Shown: in pieces, positions 5,882 through 10,154 of the stretch
Position numbering within the stretch: position 1 is the first letter of the stretch
How the letters are laid out: every line of letters starts with the position of its first letter
DNA from: Candidatus Parvarchaeota archaeon
Lineage (GTDB): Archaea; Nanobdellota; Nanobdellia; Parvarchaeales; Parvarchaeaceae
DNA: 10,154 bases
NCBI GenBank assembly: GCA_023380435.1
Contig: JAMCRB010000041.1
Span: forward strand, 1 to 10,154
Reading direction: 5' to 3'
Made by a program: the position numbers and the translations under genes
Notes under the pieces: generated by a model
Told to the model about the DNA's origin: nothing
What the model saw: only the letters and a program-made list of their open reading frames with translations
The model's database searches: none

Positions 5882-5903
5882 AACGTATTTTTATGTTATT
5901 ATG

Positions 5904-5927
5904 GCTATTTAAAAATATTGAAATAGC
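5904..5927. repeat. Inverted repeat over the rpl2 TATA box
   Basis: GCTATTT (5904-5910) and AAATAGC (5921-5927) form perfect 7-bp arms with a 10-nt spacer. The left arm overlaps the predicted TATA box and the right arm sits upstream of it on the rpl2 side. This is a reasonable place for a regulator to compete with TBP/TFB binding. The A/T-rich setting makes chance a real alternative. Confidence 0.35.
5906..5913 (-). promoter_or_regulatory. TATA box of the ribosomal unit (rpl2 promoter)
   Basis: Minus-strand TTTAAATA centred 28.5 nt from the rpl2 ATG, in an A/T-rich stretch. The spacing predicts a start within one or two bases of the ATG. No other start signal is visible upstream of rpl2. Confidence 0.58.
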
Positions 5928-6014
5928 TTTTATTTATCTATGCTTTCACTCCTTATTAAGCTTAACGCTCCACGGTAAATCAGAGATAAAAGCGAAGATT
6001 AAAATAGAGAAAAT

Positions 6015-6023
6015 GATTAAAAT
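6015..6023 (+). promoter_or_regulatory. Possible TATA-like element for the zinc-ribbon/ksgA unit
   Basis: GATTAAAAT is centred about 29 nt before ATG 6048, the position expected for a leaderless message, but it is a weak TATA match. An identical 9-mer lies 18 nt upstream (5997-6005). One of the two may be the promoter element and the other a chance or regulatory copy. Confidence 0.28.
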
Positions 6024-6047
6024 CGAAAGCTACATGGATAATTAGAT

Positions 6048-6329
6048 ATGATTTACGACGTGCACGATTTGAATTTCATAAAGAAATCCTTTATCATCTA
6101 TGAAGGAAAAACAGAGCGGATATTGATATACAGGAAAGTCGGCGAAAGCTCTTTTCACTACGAGTTCGCGTGTCCGAAATGCGGGTATAAGAATGATTAT
6201 TTGGGAATGCTCGAAAGCAAAAAGATCAAAGAAGGAGGAAAAAACAAAGAATACTACATCGTTAAATGCCAGAAATGCGGCACGGACTTCCGCGTAGAAA
6301 AATTGAAGCCGGGCAAAAAACATGGCTGA
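6048..6329 (+). CDS. Small zinc-ribbon protein of unknown function
   Basis: This 93-residue product has two CxxC pairs, CPKC (C42, C45) and CQKC (C74, C77), spaced like a single zinc-ribbon knuckle pair. They are preceded by about 40 residues that look like beta strands (FIIYEGKTERILIYRK) and followed by a short basic tail (KLKPGKKHG). The four cysteines would bind one zinc ion. I do not recognise the family. The basic character and zinc ribbon suit RNA, DNA or ribosome binding. The gene overlaps the start of the Dim1/KsgA gene by 8 nt, so the two are co-transcribed and probably translationally coupled. This suggests, without proving, a role in rRNA maturation or ribosome assembly. An in-frame stop at 6039-6041 rules out a longer N-terminus. 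Confidence 0.85.
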   Translation: MIYDVHDLNFIKKSFIIYEGKTERILIYRKVGESSFHYEFACPKCGYKNDYLGMLESKKIKEGGKNKEYYIVKCQKCGTDFRVEKLKPGKKHG

Positions 6330-7113
6330 TTTACTGGATGCAACTAAAACTCTGATAAAAGACTACGGGATAAACGACGCAAAAATAAAAGACCAGATAT
6401 TCCTAGTCGACGAAGGCGTTCTGGATAGGGAGGTAATGAGCCAGAACCTAAAGCAATCCGATGTAGTGCTGGAGATAGGTCCGGGTTTCGGGTACCTGAC
6501 GGAGAGGATAAGCAAGCTTTGCAAGGTCGTCGCGGTGGAAACCGACGTAAAACTGCACTCGTACCTGATAAACAAGTATGAACTCAATGAAAAGGTACAG
6601 CTGATAAACGCTGACATACTTTCCACGGTAATACCGAAGTTTAACAAAATCATATCAAACCCGCCCTATAACATAGTAGACAGGATATTCTCCAAACTCA
6701 TACACTATGATTTCGAGTCTGGAACAATGGTTCTCCCGAAGAACATATCCGAGGATTTAATAAATGACGCTTCAAACAAGAAGTTTCCGCTTGTACAGCG
6801 CCAATTTTTCGAATTTTCGCAGCTGGAGGTTGTGCCGAAAGAGTCATTTTATCCACAGCCAAGGGTGATAAGCATAATGTTAAAATTCTCAAGAAAACCA
6901 AAAAGCCTGGTACAACTGGTTTTAAAACGCGATGAGATGACTGTAAAGAATTCCATTGAAAGAGCGTATCAAGACATAGAGATGCAGACAAAGAGGGAGA
7001 GCAGGGCCTCCGTAGCTGCAATCCAGGAAAAACTGGGCGAAATAGGCAAAAAGGAAGTAAAAAAACTGGATTACCAGGAAATTTCAAAGCTGATAGAAGC
7101 GCTGCAGTCCTAA
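6322..7113 (+). CDS. ksgA: 16S rRNA adenine-N6,N6-dimethyltransferase (Dim1/KsgA)
   Basis: This SAM-dependent enzyme dimethylates two neighbouring adenosines in the 3' hairpin of 16S rRNA, a late check in 30S assembly. The 263-residue product has DQIFLVD (24-30, SAM-site entry; the usual Asn or His after Gln is Ile), motif I EIGPGFGYLT (51-60), the acidic ribose-binding E73, D98 in NADIL, and the catalytic N113-P-P-Y116. The late FYPQPRVIS (177-184) is followed by a C-terminal helical domain. The segment after MVLPK does not show the usual Q-K-E-x-A-x-R helix and reads NISEDLI instead, so that surface has diverged. It is translated from ATG 6322 inside the end of the zinc-ribbon gene. Its TAA stop overlaps the smc stop on the other strand (CTAA, 7110-7113). 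Confidence 0.93.
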   Translation: MADLLDATKTLIKDYGINDAKIKDQIFLVDEGVLDREVMSQNLKQSDVVLEIGPGFGYLTERISKLCKVVAVETDVKLHSYLINKYELNEKVQLINADILSTVIPKFNKIISNPPYNIVDRIFSKLIHYDFESGTMVLPKNISEDLINDASNKKFPLVQRQFFEFSQLEVVPKESFYPQPRVISIMLKFSRKPKSLVQLVLKRDEMTVKNSIERAYQDIEMQTKRESRASVAAIQEKLGEIGKKEVKKLDYQEISKLIEALQS

Positions 7114-10100
7114 GTTTTCTCTCCAATTATCGGCTTTCCGGGAAGTTTTACGCTTACGACCTTGCTCAACCCATCAGAAGTCATGGTGACCCCGTATATT
7201 ACATCAGAATTTATGAGAGTGTTTTCATTATGAGAAATCACTATGAACTGCGTTTTCTCGGAATACGCTCTTGCTATCTCAGAAAACTTCGATGAGTTCA
7301 GTGAATCAAGGGCCGCGTCTACCTCATCCAGGACATAGAACGGCACGTCTATATAACGTGATATCGCAAGTATAAGGGAAAGCGCTACGATTGATTTTTC
7401 TCCACCGCTTAAGCCCCTTACATTGTGGACTTTCTTATTAGGCAAATCAATCAGTATATCAAGGCCGCCGGAGAACATATCTTCGGGAGTATCCGGCGAA
7501 AGTTCGGCTTTTCCATTAGTAAATGAGCTGTATACTTTTGAAAAGACCATGTTTATCTCAGTCAGTGTCTTTGTGAACGCCTCTTTCTTCCTTTCGTCTA
7601 TCTCCAATATTATCTGGTTTACCCTGTCCTTCTCTTCGTTGACTTTTGCAAGCTTTTCGGAGAACTCATTGTACTCCGTCAAAGTCGAGTTGAATGTCTC
7701 CAGGGCTAGCTCGTTTACCGGGCCGAATGAATTTACCTTCGAAGTCACGGAAGAGAGTTCTTTAGTTATCTTTTCAAAAGTCTCTCCTTCTGCAATCTCT
7801 ATTTTCGCTTCCGAGTATTTCTTGAACTCTTCATCTGCAATCTCGTATTTTGTCCTTAACTCTGCCTCGCTAACATGGAGCTTGTTTATCTCATCCGCTA
7901 TCGCCTTACTTTTGCCCAGGGCTTTGTCCCTCTCTTCATTCAATTCTGCTGTCTCCTTTGATAGCTGGTCACGCTTTTTACGGAGAGCTGTGAGGTCGCT
8001 TGACTTCCTGTCCAAGTCTTTTGTTACTTTCTCCAATTCAGAATGCAGGGAAGACAGGGTTTTTTCTAGCTGTTCATTATCTCTGCTGAAACGGTCTTTC
8101 TCTTTTTCCAGATCCGCTATCCTTTTATTTAGGTTGGAAAGCTCCACCTTCGATATGTGTTCCGTCTTGTTGTTGAGCGCTATCATCTTTAGCTGAACTT
8201 CCTTTATCTGCGCGTCCAGGTATTCTATCTCTTTCTTGTGTTTTGCCGGGTCTATTTTTATGCTGTTTTTCACGTCAGGACGACCCTCGGCCGAGCGGAT
8301 CGCCTCCTCGAGTTTCTGTATCCTGTCGGATATCTCCTTCTCTGAGCCTGAAAAACCGGAAACTTTGCGCGAAAGCGAGTCTATTTCCGGCTTTAACTGG
8401 CTCATCTCAAATTCGCATGATTTTATGGAAGCCATCAATGAGCCAAGAAGAGATTCCTTCTCCAATAGCTCCTTTTCCTGTGACTCTTTCAATTCAGAGT
8501 GCTCTGATATGCTCTTGTTGAGGTCCGATATTTTTTTCATCGCAGAGGAGATGTTGAAAGGCTCAAAAGAACCGCCTGAGATGACTCCTGTCTTTTCTAT
8601 TACCGTTCCGTCCATCGTAACGAGCCTGAATTTGTTTATTAAGCCCTTTGAAGTATCGATGTCCTTAACAAGAAGCGTGTCGCCGAATACGAATTTCATC
8701 GCATTTGAAACTGACTCACCGAATTCGACCAGATTTATGGTAAAGTCTATTACACCGTCAGACTCCGGCTTTTGAGGGAGGTTGAAAAAGGATATTTTGT
8801 TCAGTGGTATGAAGTTGAAGGTGCCCATCTTGGCGGCTTTTATCGCCTTTATGCATTCAGACGCCACGTCTTCGTTGTCGACGACTATAAACTCGCCCCT
8901 TCTGCCTATTGACCTCGATATTGGGATTGAGTATTCGTCTGATTTTATCGTGAAAAGCTCGCTTACTGTGCCGTGTATGCCGTTTATCCCTTTCTTAAGC
9001 TTATTCACAGCGTCTATGGCCTTGTTCTGCGACGAAAGCTGGTTTTTCTGCGAAAAAAGCGTTTCCCTTAGCCAGTATATCGAATCTCCCTCTTTCTTTA
9101 TGGAAGCTCTCAGTTGTTCAACTTCCGGATTGAGAGAGGAGAATTTTATAGTGTAATCCCTCTTTGAAGCTTCTAAGCTCTCATACTTTTGGGTCAATTC
9201 ACTTAACTGGTTTTGAAACTCGGAAAGCTGCGGGTAATTGGTAAGCGCAAGCTTTGCTTCATAAAGTTCTGCATTCAGCCGGCTTATGTCCTTCTCCACC
9301 CGCTCTGCTTCCTTCAATGTTCTTTCTGCATCGTTTATCTCATCCACTATCTGACTCCTTTTTGCCTCCAAAGACGACGATTGATCTGATAAGCTCCTTA
9401 TATCGCTGTACTCCTTTTCCAGCTCTTCGGACAGCTCTGTTCTAGATTTTACCAGCTCCTTTAAGCTCTGTTCTATCTTCTCTATCTGCTCTTTGTTTGT
9501 TTGCTGTACAGTGGATGATCTTGCTATGTTGGTATCCAGTTCCTTAGCCAACTTTTCGGTTCTTGTTATCTCTTCCTCTCCCTTAGACTCAGCCTCTGTG
9601 TTTATCCTGTTTATCTCTGCGGTTATTCCCCGGATTTTTACGTTTATCTCCTCATTTATGCGAGTTGCTTCCTGGTTTTTGGATTCGACTTCTTTTATCT
9701 GATTTACGACCTTTTCAAGGCTCTCCCACGCCGCTTTCCTTTTTATGAAAGACTGTTTTGCCAAAAGATTGAATTGCCTGGCTTTTAGGTCGGCAAATTC
9801 CGATGCTTTCTCCTTTTCTTTTTGGAGCTTCTCCATCAGCTTTTTCTTCTCGTTTAGTACTGTCTCTATCTTTGATATGTTATCCTCCACTTTTTTCATT
9901 TCGAGCATGGCTTTTGATTTTTTGTCTTCAAATACGCTTATCCCGGATATTTCGTTTACAAGCGAAAGCCTCTCTTCGTTTGAAGCGTTGATTATGTCAT
10001 TTATTCTGCCTTGAGGTATTATGTTGAAGCTGTCCTGCTTTACTTTTATGACGGAAAGCAGGTTTAGTATTTCCTCCCTAGTCGAAGCCTTGCCGTTTAT

Positions 10101-10154
10101 CCTGAAGACGCTCTTCCCGCTTTTGTCTATTTTTCTGCTTATGGAGACTTCTTT
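7110..10154 (-). CDS. smc: SMC chromosome condensation ATPase, lacking its N-terminal head start (off right edge)
   Basis: SMC proteins are ring-forming ABC-type ATPases that compact and separate chromosomes. The frame is open to the right edge, giving 1,014 residues; no start is visible because the first roughly 140 residues, including Walker A, lie outside. An internal Met at 9908 is not the start: conserved head sequence lies above it, including SVFRINGKAS and IPQGRINDIINASNEER (Q-loop region). Long coiled coils (about 85-385 and 530-895) flank a hinge domain (about 385-528: GINGIHGTVSELF, MGTFNFIPL, FGDTLLV, MDGTVIEKTGVISGG). The C-terminal head has the signature LSGGEK (about 915), Walker B FYVLDEVDAALD (about 940) and the switch histidine in VISHNEN (about 970). 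This looks complete and functional. A Rad50 or MukB identity is excluded by the SMC-type hinge. No ScpA or ScpB gene is next to it here. Confidence 0.96.
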   Translation of the reverse strand, partial: KEVSISRKIDKSGKSVFRINGKASTREEILNLLSVIKVKQDSFNIIPQGRINDIINASNEERLSLVNEISGISVFEDKKSKAMLEMKKVEDNISKIETVLNEKKKLMEKLQKEKEKASEFADLKARQFNLLAKQSFIKRKAAWESLEKVVNQIKEVESKNQEATRINEEINVKIRGITAEINRINTEAESKGEEEITRTEKLAKELDTNIARSSTVQQTNKEQIEKIEQSLKELVKSRTELSEELEKEYSDIRSLSDQSSSLEAKRSQIVDEINDAERTLKEAERVEKDISRLNAELYEAKLALTNYPQLSEFQNQLSELTQKYESLEASKRDYTIKFSSLNPEVEQLRASIKKEGDSIYWLRETLFSQKNQLSSQNKAIDAVNKLKKGINGIHGTVSELFTIKSDEYSIPISRSIGRRGEFIVVDNEDVASECIKAIKAAKMGTFNFIPLNKISFFNLPQKPESDGVIDFTINLVEFGESVSNAMKFVFGDTLLVKDIDTSKGLINKFRLVTMDGTVIEKTGVISGGSFEPFNISSAMKKISDLNKSISEHSELKESQEKELLEKESLLGSLMASIKSCEFEMSQLKPEIDSLSRKVSGFSGSEKEISDRIQKLEEAIRSAEGRPDVKNSIKIDPAKHKKEIEYLDAQIKEVQLKMIALNNKTEHISKVELSNLNKRIADLEKEKDRFSRDNEQLEKTLSSLHSELEKVTKDLDRKSSDLTALRKKRDQLSKETAELNEERDKALGKSKAIADEINKLHVSEAELRTKYEIADEEFKKYSEAKIEIAEGETFEKITKELSSVTSKVNSFGPVNELALETFNSTLTEYNEFSEKLAKVNEEKDRVNQIILEIDERKKEAFTKTLTEINMVFSKVYSSFTNGKAELSPDTPEDMFSGGLDILIDLPNKKVHNVRGLSGGEKSIVALSLILAISRYIDVPFYVLDEVDAALDSLNSSKFSEIARAYSEKTQFIVISHNENTLINSDVIYGVTMTSDGLSKVVSVKLPGKPIIGEKT

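Larger units (their letters stand above)
5893..6045 (+). other. Doubtful 50-residue open frame in the rpl2 / zinc-ribbon gap
   Basis: The 166-nt divergent region (5882-6047) contains an uninterrupted plus-strand frame from ATG 5893 to TAG 6045, ending 2 nt before the zinc-ribbon gene. The first half is hydrophobic and A/T-rich and spans the rpl2 TATA box, so it is probably not coding. The last 24 codons are purine-rich with codon choice like the neighbours and a regular K-I-K-I-E pattern. This could be the 3' remnant of a lost gene, a short peptide from the inner ATG 6013 (MIKIESYMDN), or chance. I recognise no family. Confidence 0.15.

Noticed and set aside
7423..8196. Long plus-strand frame of 257 codons opposite smc
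   Set aside because: It is Ser/Phe-rich, the expected mirror of coiled-coil coding sequence (Glu/Lys-rich) in smc; no domain and no start signal.
9884..9908. smc starting at the internal ATG 9908
   Set aside because: The frame continues without a stop to the right edge and encodes conserved SMC head sequence above this Met, so the gene is simply cut by the window.
7110..10154. Repeated Ser/Lys/Glu patterns across smc as a possible DNA repeat or CRISPR-like array
   Set aside because: The periodicity is heptad coiled-coil coding bias; no exact repeated units with regular spacers were seen.

Overview
The window is archaeal chromosome. The evidence is an archaeal-type tyrosyl-tRNA synthetase, an archaeal run of ribosomal proteins (L2, S19, L22, S3, L29), a Dph2-type diphthamide protein, archaeal-style RNase HII and Dim1/KsgA, and TATA boxes placed about 27 nt from start codons, as expected for leaderless archaeal transcripts. 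Gene packing is extreme: coding neighbours are separated by 1-6 nt or overlap, convergent genes share stop codons, and no gene-free stretch reaches 300 bases (the longest is about 166 nt, 5882-6047). Together with a one-domain Dph2 and a broken-up ribosomal operon, this points to a reduced-genome lineage such as a DPANN archaeon (Micrarchaeota or Parvarchaeota-like). That placement is inference; no similarity search was possible.

Layout. Positions 1-970 (minus strand) hold endonuclease III followed 3 nt later by the N-terminus of a membrane protein that runs off the left edge. A 54-nt divergent promoter region (971-1024) separates this from a plus-strand pair: a one-domain Dph2 homologue whose stop overlaps the start of RNase HII (1025-2004). 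Positions 2001-3417/3432 (minus) hold tyrosyl-tRNA synthetase followed 1 nt later by a hotdog thioesterase. Positions 3487-5881 (minus) hold the ribosomal cluster rpl2-rps19-rpl22-rps3-rpl29 with its own promoter. A 166-nt divergent region leads to a plus-strand pair (6048-7113): a small zinc-ribbon protein overlapping the Dim1/KsgA rRNA dimethyltransferase. From 7110 to the right edge (minus) is a large SMC chromosome-condensation ATPase whose N-terminal Walker A region lies outside the window.

Functionally this is core information processing: ribosome structure and maturation (L2, S19, L22, S3, L29, Dim1), translation accuracy (TyrRS, and a possible EF2 modification protein), and genome upkeep (Nth, RNase HII, SMC). 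No tRNA or rRNA gene, CRISPR array, insertion sequence or obvious new defence system was seen. The most unusual points are the isolated Dph2 N-terminal domain, an S3 protein whose KH-domain GXXG loop has lost both glycines, an 80-nt rps3/rpl29 overlap, and a single TATA box placed symmetrically between two divergent leaderless genes.
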